A stretch of DNA of 64,000 nt from Clitopilus passeckerianus (GCA_944990035.1 CALYLX010000112.1:744001-808000); one strand, 5' to 3'; positions 12,007 to 23,743 are shown, numbered from the stretch's first letter. A program made the numbers and translations. The notes: generated by a model from the letters alone, not told the origin.

Positions 12007-13712
12007 TTACTTCCTCGCCTCATTTACAAAGACCCCTGCAGCCCCCATGCCGCTCCCAATGCACATACTCGTGCAGAGGATGTCTCCCCTGTGCGCCGAA
12101 GCTCTGCAAGACCAGTTACTACCTGTCGTACTCCAGCTAGCAGATATTCTGAATGAGTTGGGCAGTAGGAGGGAAGCAAATGAAGTGATACGTACTCATA
12201 CCGAGGGGGTGCGATACTGCGATGGAACCACCACTAGTCCATAGTTAGTATGTAACGAGACTTTTCCGCCATAATTATGCCTACTTGGGATTTATCTTCT
12301 CAATCGGAATCTTGAGCTGTTCGACACAGTACGCGAATTGCGATGCGAATGCCTCGTTAATCTGAAGATGTTTGTTAATACGGCATGACACCAAGTATGT
12401 TATGAATACCTCAAACACATCAACCTCCTCCTTTGAGAGTCTTAACTGTTCCAATAATTTTGGAATGGCGTAAACAGGGGAGATACCCATGTATCTGGGT
12501 TTACCGCTGGAGCAGACCAACTCTTAGCACAAGCATATGGAAGGAGGGGCGATCACACGGACCAGTTACTGCAGTACCAACCCATTTTCCGAGGATCTCC
12601 ATCCCTTCTCTCTGGGCTCGCTCCCGAGTGGTCAGGATACAAACACCAGCACCATCACCGACCCCACTAGCATTGCCCGCAGTGGTTGATGATTCACCCC
12701 AATTGGGAAAGACAGACTTAAGCCCAGCCAGAGACTCTGAGGTAACTCCCGGACGTATGGTATCATCCACAGAAATAACCTGCCCTTGTATTTCGATTGG
12801 GATAATCTCATCTTTGAATATTCCATTAGCCACTGCCTGGTACAAGTATCAGCAGCGGTCGAAAGCCAGCAGTATTTAATGTATACCTTTGCTGCTCGGC
12901 TGTGTGATACCAGGGCATACTCATCCTGCTTCTGTCGTGATACCTTAAATGTTTGAGCTACCATTTCCGACGTCCACCCCATGGGCTATATCGACGATCA
13001 GACCAGGGGTTAACTCATCTCACAAGAACTTACTTGGATACAGTCATGAGCCTCTTGGTCCGATGATACCGCCTCACAGACCTCGGGAGTTGGCCGAGGG
13101 CTACAGAGTTACCGTGAGTATGGGAAAGGAAGGTGTGAAGGCAATACTAGACGTACTTTAAGCTCATGCTTTCCGCCCCAACGGCCATGCCCAAGGAAAT
13201 CTCTCCAGTCTGGATAGAATGGGCAATGGATCGAATAGCCATCAAGCCAGACGAGCAGAGACGGTTAACAGTGGAAATGGCACATGGTGAGGAATACCAG
13301 CAGCCAAAGCCGCTGCCCTGGAGATATATAACGGAGATGGAGGGTGGCAAGTCCCTAGAAGTATTCCTCGGTCAGGCTGAGAAGTTGAAGAAATAAATGG
13401 GTCCTTACCAACACAGATATCTTCAATCTTTGAAGGGTCAAGCTTTGTCTCTTTCAAGGTCTCCTAGAGATACCATAGCATGTGAACATGACAGTCCGCA
13501 AAAGCATTGTTGTTCCAGCATGCCTTGAATAATGATACGAGCATTTCATCCACAGGAACATCTTTTAGTTGGCCTTTCTTGGCTCTGCCCATAGCCGTAC
13601 GTTTGGCAAAGGTAATGACGACATCGTCCGCCTTCTTCTGCAGGATAGCTTGCTTTCCACGGGGCAGAGCTTGGGTCGCAAAGGTTCTCAATGTCGACGG
13701 AATCCGTTGCAT
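12007..13712 (-). CDS. 3-ketoacyl-CoA thiolase, with two apparent -1 frameshifts
   Basis: Beta-oxidation thiolase. The start is at 13712. Readable blocks in order are the N-terminal TAMGRAKKGQLKDV, the acyl-enzyme Cys in TVNRLCSSGLMAI, QPMGWTSEMVAQTF, the glycine-rich NASGVGDGAG, the catalytic His in GGSIAVSHPLGM, and the second catalytic Cys in SMCIGSGMGAAGVF. Eight or so introns are needed; the first (13464-13524) starts with GC instead of GT. The frame breaks by one missing base at about 13275 (before TVNRLC) and again at about 12080-12089 (before the second Cys motif). As written the protein loses both Cys motifs; with two bases restored it is complete. Fungal homologues are peroxisomal or mitochondrial; no clear PTS2 is visible. 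Assembly error is more likely than decay. Confidence 0.85.
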
Positions 13713-14027
13713 GTTGAAGAGAAGGACAACGGAACGGGGAGTGCGGAACTCATATGAACCATGGAGGCCTTTTAAAGTCGAATCTTCACACATGACCCGT
13801 CCGAGAGAACCGCGTCGTCGGACTCGCGTTCTTGCATCACGTGGAAGCCCAAGCGACAAAATTCAATGAAGTGGCACTGAAATTGGCAATGGTACGTTGT
13901 ACATTAGAGGAAGGTGTATGATTAGCTATAGCAACTGCAGAAAGCATAATAGGACTATATTTGTTCTTGGTGAGCGAGGAAATTTCAAGATGTAGAGAAT
14001 ACGACATACCCTGAAATAAACATTACT
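13713..14027. other. Intergenic between thiolase start and bL32m stop
   Basis: About 315 bp upstream of the thiolase and downstream of bL32m on the same strand. It should hold the thiolase promoter. Short frames run through it but show no family resemblance. Confidence 0.35.
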
Positions 14028-14443
14028 CTACACCATGTCTGGTATCTCCCCGCTCTGCTTTCTCTCCGCTTTCCAACCTCGGTGAAGCGACCTATAGCAG
14101 GTTTCGCAAAGATGGTGAGCAAGCTTTGCTGCACCACAACCTGGGCAATTAACGATGTCTGAGTAGACAAAATTTAGCCATATGCCAGGGTATATGAAAA
14201 TAATTATGTACTTTGCTTGTCTTTCAGACCCTTATTTGCAGACCGCATAGACTTCCTGGAATGCGAGGTCTTCTTCTTGGGAACAGCCCAAAGGAACCCC
14301 GGCAGAAGTTCAAGGAGGGATTCAAGGGATGGTATTGACCATGCTGGGGTTAGGAAGGCCGAAGAATTTAGTGTTGAGGAGAAGACAGGTTTCGCAAACA
14401 GCGCTCCAGGAAAAATGCTTCGCGTTAATGCCAGCACTGCCAT
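14028..14443 (-). CDS. MRPL32: Mitochondrial large-subunit ribosomal protein bL32m
   Basis: 120 residues from exons 14212-14443 and 14028-14158, joined across a GTACAT..CAG intron. The presequence is hydrophobic and basic (MAVLALTRSIFPGAL). The mature part begins with the bacterial L32 signature AVPKKKTSHSRKSMRSANK and ends with a zinc site: CPGCG and CETCY. In yeast, Mrpl32 is matured by the m-AAA protease and its Cys residues bind zinc. An upstream in-frame GTG at 14494 exists, but the first ATG at 14443 gives a normal presequence. It is head-to-head with NDUFA5. Confidence 0.95.
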
Positions 14444-14547
14444 TGCCAGTGTCGAGAGTAGTGTGCCAGAGGATACAGTCAGGGTCCAACCCACTGAAAG
14501 GAATTACTTGAACAATTTCACACTCCGACACTTCCTCTCAAATAACC
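14444..14547. promoter_or_regulatory. 104-bp bidirectional promoter of two mitochondrial genes
   Basis: Only 104 bp separate the ATG of bL32m (minus) from the ATG of the NDUFA5-like gene (plus). Both genes encode nuclear-coded mitochondrial proteins, so shared control is plausible. This is inference from spacing only. Confidence 0.6.
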
Positions 14548-15010
14548 ATGTTTCGCGCAACCTACCGGGTCGCTCAAGCTGCACAAGTCCTGAAGCGCAC
14601 AACAGGAATTAAAGGCCTTGCAGTCCATCCAAACCCTCTTCCAGAGCTAACAAAAATCTATGAATCCACCCTAAACACCCTTGCCTCAATCCCGTCCTCT
14701 TCCGTATACCGCCAAAGTGTGGAAGCTCTTACCCAACGGAAGCTCTCAATAGTTCAAGGAGCGAGCGGAGACATATTGTCCGTGGAAAATCAACTAAATG
14801 AAGGACAGATTGAGGAGTCATTGGACATTGCAACGGACGAGCTTAAGCTTGCCGCAAAGATGGTTGAATGGAAAGCGTACGTGGTTTACTCTACACCTAA
14901 TCTAGCGCCAGAACCGCCGACCAAACTTCATTTCTATTAGTTGGGAACCTCTAGAGGAAAAGCCGGAGCCAGGACAGTGGGAATATCCAGGACAAGGGAT
15001 TGCATTGTGA
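14548..15010 (+). CDS. Complex I accessory subunit NDUFA5-like (29.9 kDa type)
   Basis: 132 residues from exons 14548-14876 and 14941-15010. The family features are GLAVHPNPLPEL near residue 25, a three-helix LYR-like region (IYESTLNTLASIPSSSVYRQ, VEALTQRKL), and a C-terminus of WKAWEPLEEKPEPGQW then WEYPGQGIAL. NDUFA5 sits in the matrix arm of NADH:ubiquinone oxidoreductase. The second exon is essential for the conserved tryptophan-rich end. Its presence implies that this fungus has a proton-pumping complex I, unlike S. cerevisiae. Confidence 0.93.
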
Positions 15011-15104
15011 TGTAGTAGTGTTACCATAGAGCGTCAGTAGAGGATGAATTTCGACCTCAACTATGCCGACGTGACTAGGATATTATCGGGTGATCGCAAT
15101 ACAA

Positions 15105-15195
15105 GCTGGAATGGCCGAGTCGTTAAGGCGAGTGATTTGAATGCTCAAATATCACTTGGTGTTTCACCGCGTAGGTTCAAATCCTGCTTCCAGCG
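15105..15195 (+). tRNA. tRNA-Ser(UGA) with 9-nt intron
   Basis: The acceptor stem GCTGGAA pairs with TTCCAGC, followed by discriminator G at 15195. The D-arm is GCC/GGC. The anticodon stem is AGTGA (15131-15135) with TCACT (15152-15156). Anticodon TGA is at 15138-15140, followed by A37 and a 9-nt intron at 15142-15150. The long variable arm (GGTG/CACC) and T-arm with GGTTCAAATCC (the B box) fit serine. A run of seven T at 15200-15206 is the Pol III terminator. The gene lies between NDUFA5 and LSM1 on the same strand. Confidence 0.93.
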
Positions 15196-15199
15196 AATC

Positions 15200-15206
15200 T
15201 TTTTTT
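15200..15206 (+). terminator. RNA polymerase III T-run terminator
   Basis: Seven consecutive T, five bases after the tRNA-Ser discriminator base, as expected for Pol III termination. Confidence 0.85.
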
Positions 15207-15305
15207 GTGTTTTGGCCATCATTTCCTTCAAGCGTTTTGCAAATAAGCGATCCCGTGTAGTCACTCTTTACCACTTAATATTATCTCCTCATCGTCAATT
15301 CAATT

Positions 15306-16049
15306 ATGGACGCCCTTATCCCATTTACAACTTCGGGATCGTTGGTAGATTGTGTGGACAGTACGTCTGTCTAGAGTCAGCTACAGCAAGAACTTATCCT
15401 GAGCTCCCCATCTTACGTCCAATCTTTGCCTTCTGTTCATTCCGGCATGAACTCGTGTAGGGAAAATGCTTGTCATTCTACGAGACGGAAGGAAGCTACA
15501 TGGAGTACTGCGTTCCTACGACCAATTCGGTGCGTTCAATATGAGTTCATGTTGGTGACTTCACACTCAAAGAGATTGTAGCGAACCTCGTGCTGGAAGA
15601 AACTGTCGAGCGAATATACCACGGGAAGGTGTTTGCGGAGAGATGGCGAGGGCTCTATCTCATTCGGGGTGAAAATGTTGTACTGTTAGGTGAAATAGTG
15701 AGTTTAGCGTCTGGCTCATTGACTGTGCCCCTCAAACGGTATTATCCAGGATCTGGACCAAGAAGACGAGATTCCCCTGCGCCAGGTAGAGTGGAATGTC
15801 CTGGAACCATATCATAAAAACGAAGGCGAAATCAAGAAGCAACGAGAGGAGTTGAAATCTCAGATCCTGTACGAAGAAAAGGGCTTTGCAAAGAGGGTGG
15901 TGAAGGCGATGGCTATTGACCTGACCAGTGCCAGCACATTTCAGCTTGCTGCAATTTGGAACGGATACCTGGGTAGTCACTGTAATCCTTCGTGCAGCAT
16001 TAGATTGTGTTTATATCAGGTATATCAATTTGTACATCCTAAGTACTAA
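15306..16049 (+). CDS. LSM1: LSM1, U6-like Sm protein of the mRNA decay ring
   Basis: Sm-fold subunit of the cytoplasmic Lsm1-7/Pat1 complex that promotes decapping. The first exon is MDALIPFTTSGSLVDCVD, spliced to KMLVILRDGRKLHGVL (Sm1). Then comes ANLVLEETVERIYHG, and RGLYLIRGENVVLLGEI gives Sm2 with the RGEN signature. Two further introns sit near 15530-15580 and 15695-15750. Past the Sm fold a charged helix (EIKKQREELKSQILYEE) is typical. After GF at about 15885 the reading frame turns non-conserved. One added T in the TTT run would instead give an acidic Gly/Glu-rich ending at 15919. The end at 16049 is therefore doubtful. Confidence 0.88.
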
Positions 16050-16062
16050 TAGACGTGAGAGG

Positions 16063-19000
16063 TCATGAGGGTGCCTTTCGTTTCTTGACTCTCTTAGCAG
16101 CCGTACCATTGGCGGAGGTCTTGCCATATCCGTTGACTTTTGAACTGGAGTTTTTGAGGGGTGCTTTGGCAGCCGAGTCTTTATGACTTTGGGGTGCAAG
16201 CAAATCCTCGATGCGTTTTCGAAGTTCGCGCTCCCTTGTTGTAAGATTATGCAACGCATCCTCTTTCTGCTCCTTTTCATGATTGATCTCTCGGTATCGC
16301 ACAGTTTGCCAGCTGAAAACATGATCAGCATCTCCAGAACAGGGGATTTTGAAACCCTTACCCTGAGTGTCGATCACAGGCAGTCTTTCCAGGACACCAC
16401 CAAGCTCCAAAGCCTTCAGCAGGGTTTGCATCTTTATCCGCATCTTCGTATGTCTCCAGGACACCGCTACCAAAATCAGCCCACTCGGCGTCGCCGAAGC
16501 ATAGTCGCTGGTCCCAGCCACATTGACCAACTTGTTCGGCCCTGTCCACTGCCAATTCCATAAGTCTCTCCCTCCATGTTACAACGTCGAGGCCTTTCCT
16601 GATCTCCTCTCGAAGGTTGACCACCGACTCGAGTAGTTCGTTCAATCTGGCCAAATCTCGTGCCACCCTGGCTGAAGTTATGCCACGATCGGGTTCCGAA
16701 GGCCCCTTGGCGTCCTCACGCACGACGACGACATCAGGGGCACAAACGACCACTCCCTCGCGACGCTGGGCACTCTTCACAGATTCCCACAAGTTTTCCT
16801 TCTTTCCTCCCTTCTTAGTCCAAGCAGTCAGCCGGAGTTGCATGTAGTTGACACCACATTCCTCTGAGCAATACTTTGAGAAAGTGCCTCGTGCGGGTTT
16901 ATGACAGGCATCAGGGGAATCGGGATCGTCCTGGACGAGGCCGTATAGGCATCGTGGTTTGTACGTCGTCCGAAGATTTAGGTCTGGGTGTTCTGAAGAA
17001 TGAACCATTAGTCGCTGTTTTTCCTCACTCATTAACAACGCTTACTTTCGACGCAGATAGGGCATATGAATTGGTCAACGAGATCAACTTCGAGGTCGGG
17101 CATCTTGACGCATTGAGTATGATACCACTCATCACACCTACGAATAGGATCAGCGTGAGCTTCGGGCAAGGGCAGAACAGAAGAATAACATACTTATCGC
17201 AAGCAATCATGGCCCTTTCCTCGTCGTATTTCGTCTTGCATACACAATAGAGTTTGTCTTCTTCGGGCTCTTCCTCTCCCTGTTCGTCCTCCTGTTGTGG
17301 CTTGTTTTCATTGCTTTCTCCAGGTTTTACTGAAGCTGAGCGAGACCGAGATGCCACAACTCTTTTAGCAGCGCTTGAACCTTTCGGCTTAGAAGCAGCG
17401 ACGGGAACCGTCAAAGTATCGTCAGCCGGTTTAGACTTTGCTTTGGCAGGGGCTTTTGTGCGCGACTTCGCTGCCGACGCTGTTCCTACAGCTGACTTAG
17501 ACTTCACGGAAGTCTGGGTAATGTAATCAGTCATTGTCCGAGAAAAAAGTATGTTGTCGTATTACCTTGGATGCTTCTTTCTTTTTCTTCGCTGGCAGGG
17601 AGGGAGGTGCCTGACTTGAGGCCCTTTCCGATTTCTTTTCGTCCTTCTCCTTAATTTCTTTGAGCTGAGGCATCGAAGATGGTGGAGGCATGGAGGCACG
17701 GTCCAAGACCTGCTTATCGACACCAACAGCCTTCATGACAGGACGCGCGGGAGTGGGCGTAGTAGTTGCCTCGATTTCTTCTTCAGCAGATGCCCGGCCG
17801 GGTCGGGTGCTTCGATCCTCCTGAGCTGACGGTTCCTCTACCAAGCTGAGGAGCTCGTTATCAACGTCGACTTCCATAGTGTTGTCCTCCGCTTTGCTGT
17901 TGGCGTCCTTCAGAGTTTCTGCCACGAGTAGATCAACTGCGAGATCAACGTCCATGTCATAGTCATTCGGCGCCTCAGCCTTTGGAATCACAGGTGAGTC
18001 AGAAACAAGTGCCTCCAACTCTTGATCAATCGGTATGGACTCCTCGATTAAAGGGCGAGTTGGCTTTTCGCGTGACAAACTCCGCTTTGTGGAGGGAGGC
18101 TTTCTGCCTTGACCATCAGCAACTTTTGAAGTCGGTGGACGGGAGGATGAAGGTGGTAGATTGGCCGGAGTGTCGTTGAATTGTTCTAGAAACCACTCAT
18201 GTGCATCATCGTCCTTCCTCTCGTGCGAATTCTGGGGGTGAGTGGCTGGTATGCGGTCCCCGCTACCCGAAGTGCGTTTCTCCACCTTGGGAGGAGAGTG
18301 GTGACGCGAAGGTAGGGAAGATTTGTCGGCGGATTTCGGCGTCGCAACTGGAGGGCTCGATGGCTGCTTTAAGTGAGCCTTGTCGTTCCCTGGCGCAGGT
18401 GCCTTCTCATGCTTGCTACGAGAACGTGGTAATGGAACACCTTGGACACTCTGGGGTCCACCTCTTTGAACGCCAGGGAACGGTGGTCGTTCCAAGTCAA
18501 CAACAAGTCCGTCTTGCGCCTGATGTTTAATCTCCTGAATGTCGGCCGTGGGAATCGACATGCGCTGCGGGGTTCGCGACTTTGTGGAGGGCGTGATCGA
18601 GCTCTGCACAGAATGGGGGTGGTCAACTTTTGAGGAGTGCTCATGTGTGCGTGAATGCCTTTCGATAGAACGCTTCCTCATCCTCTCTTCAAAATCGTCG
18701 TTGCTTTTGACGACCGATGGTCCAGGATCAGCGGGAGCTGCAAACTGGCTGCGACTGAAATCGCCCATGCTCTTCAGAGCCTTTGCTCGGCCCTCGGAGC
18801 TTCCGGGAGGTGTTCGTTTACGCGGAGGCGCACTCAGTGTTTGAGCGGCGAACATGTGTTCTGGACGAGGGGTTCTTTGTTCGTAGAGGGGCTACGCTCA
18901 TCAACCGGCGACATCATATCTGCTAAGCCAAGATACTTGCGCTCTGTGTGATGTGTTACCGCCTTCGGGGCTAAGGAAGATACAGCTGGTTCAACAGGTG

Positions 19001-20134
19001 GCGGATGTTTGCCAGTCAGCCCTTCCCTCGACAGAGGAAGAACCTCGATCTCATCGCGATATGCTGCAGGTCCATGCGTGTCAGAATACCGGCGTTTGTT
19101 GGTTGCAGATGGTATTGAATGTGAAGGAGATTGGTGGATATGCGGTAAAGGAGAGGGATCGTTAGGTAGACACAAGTTGTGGATAGAACTCCGGTCTCGT
19201 TCAGGCGGTCGATCCGGGCGCTGGCTAGAATCATTCAAGGATGCTCTTGAAGAAAGTGGGCGAGGATATGAAGCTACCTCAGACCCAGGGGACATGTACG
19301 GTCTATGTGGTATGCTCGGGGAGGTGCTGGAATATGATTCTAATCCAGGTGCCGCCTGGGTCTGTTCTTCACGATAAATTCGTTCTTGATGCTGGCGCTG
19401 GCGCTGGAGCTCAAGAAGCCGATGATCATGTTCAACCTGCTGGCGTTGAACGAAGTGAGCCTGGGAAGGTAATGAGGTGCGAGAATGAGAAAGATGGGAC
19501 TCCTCCAAGGTAGGGCTTGGGTACGATTGCGTCCGCTCAAAAGGGAGATAGGGCCGTCCAGGGAGGCGTTGCTGGGGCTGAAGCAAATGCTGAGGGAAAG
19601 AAGTGGTAGGGCTACGTACACTTGTAGGAGAGCTCAGAATGGAATGTATTGGGCTCAATACAGGAGAAGGTCGCTGGAATGCTCCTGGTTGCTGCGTGGG
19701 TGAATGCGAATAACGGTCAATGGATGGTGACTGATTGGACCTTGGTAATGGAGGTGCTTGATGAAGATACTGCCTCGAAGTTTCCCGGATGGTGTGTTCT
19801 GGAGGTGACGAACTAGGTGAGCCTCCGCTTAACCGTCTTCGTTCTTCTGTTGCGGCATGGACAAGTGCATCCAGACCGTTGAACAAGCTGGATGCAGTTG
19901 GTGGATTGCGGCTTGAAGAGGAATAGGATGAGGATGATGGTCGTTGAGAGAGAATTATTGAGGAGGTGAACGTTGTGAACCCGATAATGACGACGAGCTG
20001 AACGGTGGGGACGGTGAGCGAGGTTGTTGACGGGCACTGGAAGAAGGGGGACGAAGATGTGGGGCAGGAATGGCTTGCTCTGGGGTGGTGTCGTCGTTAC
20101 ATAGCAGTGAAGAAATATCGAGTCTACGGGACAT
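16063..20134 (-). CDS. PHD-finger protein, Spp1/CFP1-like COMPASS subunit with long disordered N-terminus
   Basis: The C-terminal third (16063-17530) is the diagnostic part. A PHD finger reads YCVCKTKYDEERAMIACDKC, then DEWYHTQC and FICPIC. A Cys/His-rich region follows (RCLYGLVQDD, CHKPARGTFSKYCSEECG), then a coiled coil and a C-terminal CxxxxCDRH motif. This order matches Spp1/CXXC1, the H3K4me reader of the Set1 complex. Upstream, 17527-20134 encodes about 850 Ser/Pro/Arg-rich residues starting MSRRLDISSLLC and including GLDALVHAATEERRRL. Introns are clear at 17527-17580, 17100-17165, 16990-17045 and 16316-16365. Two breaks in the N-terminal part (about 18869-18872 and 19956-19968) each need one added base, so it may be one gene or two. 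Confidence 0.75.
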
Positions 20135-20801
20135 GACGGTCTAACAAACGTCGTCGACGCTTCCGACGACAGCGACGAATGCAAAGAGCTCAATGCCGAC
20201 AGCGACGGCCACGAGAGGAGACGGAAAGGGAAATAGCATCACGTGTATTATTCATCAACATTGAAAATAATTAAATAATTAAATTTATTGAAAGAAATGT
20301 GCAACAGGACATTGCGACAGCGCCCACACGAGCAACAACGAAGGCTGCATCGCAAACATTACTGACATTGCGCCACCGCACCCAAGCCCCATCGTATCCT
20401 CCGTCTCCAGCTCATTTGACGGTCTCAAGGTCCTCGACTCACACCAGTCCTTTACAGGCGGGCGAATCGTCGTCGAGATGCTTTGTAGAGCTGAATAAAA
20501 CGAATTTATTAGTAAATTGTGGTCCAAGTTTGCATATTCAACCTTACCTGTGGATTTAAGCGTTAAGAAAAAAAAAACAAAAAGTCAGCTGCCTTCAACC
20601 TTGTAAAGGGCTGCTTATGTAAAACTGTACAGTTGTTGACACGGACCCCAGGAGTGGCTGTGCGGGTCGTCGACGGACAGAAAGTAGGGCTTGATTACAC
20701 TTTGCTCGTCGTTCGCAGCGTTCTGCACGCCGTCTCTTCACTTTTTTCCGTCACAAGTCAAGGTTATCCCTAGAGTGATACCTTAACAGGCGCCGTCAAA
20801 C
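20135..20801. other. AT-rich divergent intergenic region
   Basis: About 670 bp between the Spp1-like and Stm1-like start codons. It contains an AT-only stretch near 20262-20290 and an A-run near 20569-20578. Short frames on both strands (20285-20559) resemble nothing I know. It should carry both promoters. Confidence 0.4.
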
Positions 20802-22038
20802 ATGTCGGTGGCCACGAAAAACCCCTTTGCCCTCCTGGATGGTGAATAGAACGGTTTTCCTCCAATCATAGTCTCATCTAATAACCGATCCTCATCGCGA
20901 TCAGCTGAAGACGCCTCAAGGCCTTCAACCCCACCCCCCAAAGCAGCTGCTAAGGCTCCTCAAGCATCAGCTACTGCTGCCAATCGCGGTACTCAGAAGA
21001 CTAGGGGCGGTCCTGCCTCTCGCGGCGGCAAATACTACGCTCGAGGTGGAGGCGCTAGGCAGGCTCCTAAAGATGCCAACCAGACTGGTGGAGATGAGCC
21101 TGCTGGAGGTGAAGTCAGGAAATGTATGTACTACGGTTGTTCCAATTCCCAATATCGTATGGCTTATATTTGCTTTTCTACCAGTCGAAGGCCGTGGACG
21201 AGGCCGTGGTGGTGGTGGTGGAGGAGGAGGAGGAGGTCGCGGTGGCGCTGCCCGTGGCGGTCGTCGCCCCTTCGATAGACACAGCCAGACCGGAAAGACG
21301 TGAGCACGTTTGATTTATCTTCCATCTACGTTTGTTCAACGCAGGTCCCATCTATACACAGTGATTCCGACAAGAAGATTCAGCAGTCTTGGGGTGGCGC
21401 AGATGGAAACACCGAACTCAAAGCTGAAGAGCAGGCTACCAACGATGCCGCTGTAGAGGGCAAGAACGAATGGGATGACTCTGGCGCCGCCGATTGGGGT
21501 GCACCTCCCGCTGACACACCAGCTGAGGGAGTTGGTGCCGAAGGCGACAAACCTGAAGGCCGCCCTCGCCGAGAACGTGAACCCGAAGAGGAAGACAATA
21601 CCCTTACCTTCGACCAATATCTTGCACAGCAAAAGGAGAAGGAAGCTGCTATCCCCAAGCTTGAGGGTGTTCGACAGGCGAACGAGGGAGCTGATGCAGC
21701 CTGGAAGGATGCTGTTCCTCTTACTAAAGATGAAGAAGATGCCTACTTTGTTGGGAAGGTATGGATGGGCCTCCTTCATTGCCGTGCAAAATAGCTGAAT
21801 ATGTTGACTTCATCAGACCAAGACGGCCTCTAAGCCCCGAGCCAAGAAGGAAGACCGTGTTTTCCTTGAGATCGACGCTCGCTTCGATCGCCCTGAACGC
21901 GGTGGCCGTGGTCGTGGTCGTGGAGGAGATAGGGCTCGTGGAGGTCGAGGAGGTCGCGGTGGAGCTCGTGGCGGCCGCCAGCCCAACCAAGCTTCCGTCA
22001 ACGTCGATGATCAAACCGCGTTCCCATCCTTGTCTTGA
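20802..22038 (+). CDS. Stm1/SERBP1-like ribosome-binding protein (HABP4_PAI-RBP1 domain)
   Basis: The N-terminus MSVATKNPFALLDG is the Stm1 signature. A low-complexity Ala/Pro/Lys region follows, then RGG/Gly repeats (a run of ten Gly near 21208). The HABP4 core is RRPFDRHSQTGKT joined across an intron to DSDKKIQQSWGG, with an acidic stretch and EEDNTLTFDQYLAQQKEKEA. A second RGG block precedes the Lys-rich end and PSLS. Stm1/SERBP1 clamp idle 80S ribosomes and bind mRNA or G-quadruplex nucleic acid. Five exons are consistent with an intact frame. Confidence 0.92.
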
Positions 22039-22390
22039 GCGTATATTTTTGCTGGGCCGGTGGCACTGCTTCAGTCGATGAACAAAAGTTGATAGGCGGT
22101 TCGGGACTAGCACCTAAGTCGTAATCGATTTCTCTTACTCTATTCATACATTTGCTTGTCCAGTATCTCTTCCGACATTGCTTTGTTTCTTATTATGTCT
22201 CCGCCTCGTTTCTATGAATCACTGAAATGAAGACTGATTTTCCTCCTTTCTCTGAGGGATTGTAAGAGAGCATGGCGCGTATTATATTAATGAATTCGGC
22301 TTCAATTATCAATCACCCGACTATACACACGTGTATTTTGAAGGTTAGCATAGTCGTCCAGTGCTGCGTCGCGTCTCCTCTCATAACATA

Positions 22391-23537
22391 ATGGTCAACA
22401 AGATCTTTATCGCCAGGCATGGTACGCAGAGGAACGCGTCATTCAGTCGAAATTCATTAATAACCCATTCTTACTAGGCTTCAGGCTGAACTGGGTCACT
22501 ACCAACTGGTGAACCCCAGATTCTCCGATCGGCTGAAAACTATGCTCACCATTTATATTCGAATACAGGACGAGCAAGACTGGTTTGGCTCGAGATCCTC
22601 CGCTGGCAGCCTTTGGAGAGGTAAAAAATCAGCCTTGGTTTTGCAGCACGGCTCTTCACATGTCCTCTGCTAGGAACAAGCCCGTGAACTCGCTGATTAC
22701 TTCCGATCTCTCCCAAAAGAACAGCAACCGACTGTTATCTTTTCTTCTCCATACTGTGATTGAATCCCCCGTCATATGTATCCCGTGTATTCATGCGCCA
22801 CATTGATTAGATCGTTGCTTGCAAACCTCTCAGCCAACCTCAATAGCACTTGGAATTCCGATTTATGTCGAACATGGTAACACCTCTCTGTGATGCATGC
22901 GTACAAATCTCAATTTGACCTCCACGAATAGGAATTGCTGAGTGGTATTCGCCTGTCGTTCCTGGCTCAGGTTATCATCCCCGTCCTGGCTCTGCAGTCT
23001 CGTTACAAGAATACTTCCCAGAAATAGATGCCTCATGGCCGTCGGTATGGTATCCCCCAAGGGTTGGAGAAGGGGTCGGAGAGGTGCATGTACGAGCCGA
23101 TGGTGCACTTAAGGCACTGTTGTTTCAGCTGGAGCGCAGATTCCCCGGAAAGCACCAGAATATCTTGCTTGTTAGCCATGCTGCAACTGTTATCGCACTG
23201 GCACGAAGCCTGGTGAAGAACAACGATTTACCTCTCAAAGTCGGCTGCAGTACCATCTCTGAATTCGTAAGGGATGGGACCAACGACGGGACCACTACCT
23301 GGAAAGCGTTGCGTCCTTGCCGACGGCTCCCACCTCAAGAAGGGGCACAGAGGGAATGGGGTTTCGAGCATATCGAAATTGCTCAAGGAAAGGTAACGAT
23401 ATTCTGACGTCTGCTTTCGAGATGAGAGTCCAACAATATCATAGGTAGTTGAAGACCCTGGCGATCCTGGAACAGAGAATTTGGAGAGCGATAGCTGGCC
23501 AACAGGTCTGCAGGTGCAGCTCTCGAGCAGTCTCTAG
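22391..23537 (+). CDS. Histidine phosphatase (phosphoglycerate-mutase-like) protein
   Basis: The first exon carries the catalytic motif in MVNKIFIARHGFRLNW; the phosphohistidine is in RHG. Exon 2 gives TSKTGLARDPPLAAFGE and exon 3 EQARELADYF and IFSSPY. The SPYYRCLQTSQPT block follows across a GTGATT..TAG intron, and the second active-site His is in LLVSHAATVIALA. The last exon ends QVQLSSSL at 23537. The closest known proteins are the yeast YNL108C/Tfc7-domain phosphatases; the natural substrate is unknown. The gene is intact with six or seven exons, and it converges with the MEMO gene. Confidence 0.85.
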
Positions 23538-23743
23538 GCTGTCATCGAATAGATGTGACGTAGGCGTCCGGGATCTCATCAACCCGTAGATTTCGCAGTG
23601 TACTACATAGAGCTACGAAAGGTCCAAATGGCAGTGAGGTATATCTGGTAATACGCTTCCTAAGATTGGTTGACCCAGCAGGGGGACAATATAAAATAAC
23701 AATTCGGTATCGATGATTCCTGTATAGTTACTCGCCGCCACAT

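Noticed and set aside
20285..20559. Two overlapping frames in the intergenic region before the Stm1-like gene
   Set aside because: No domain, weak starts, AT-rich surroundings; no splice model.
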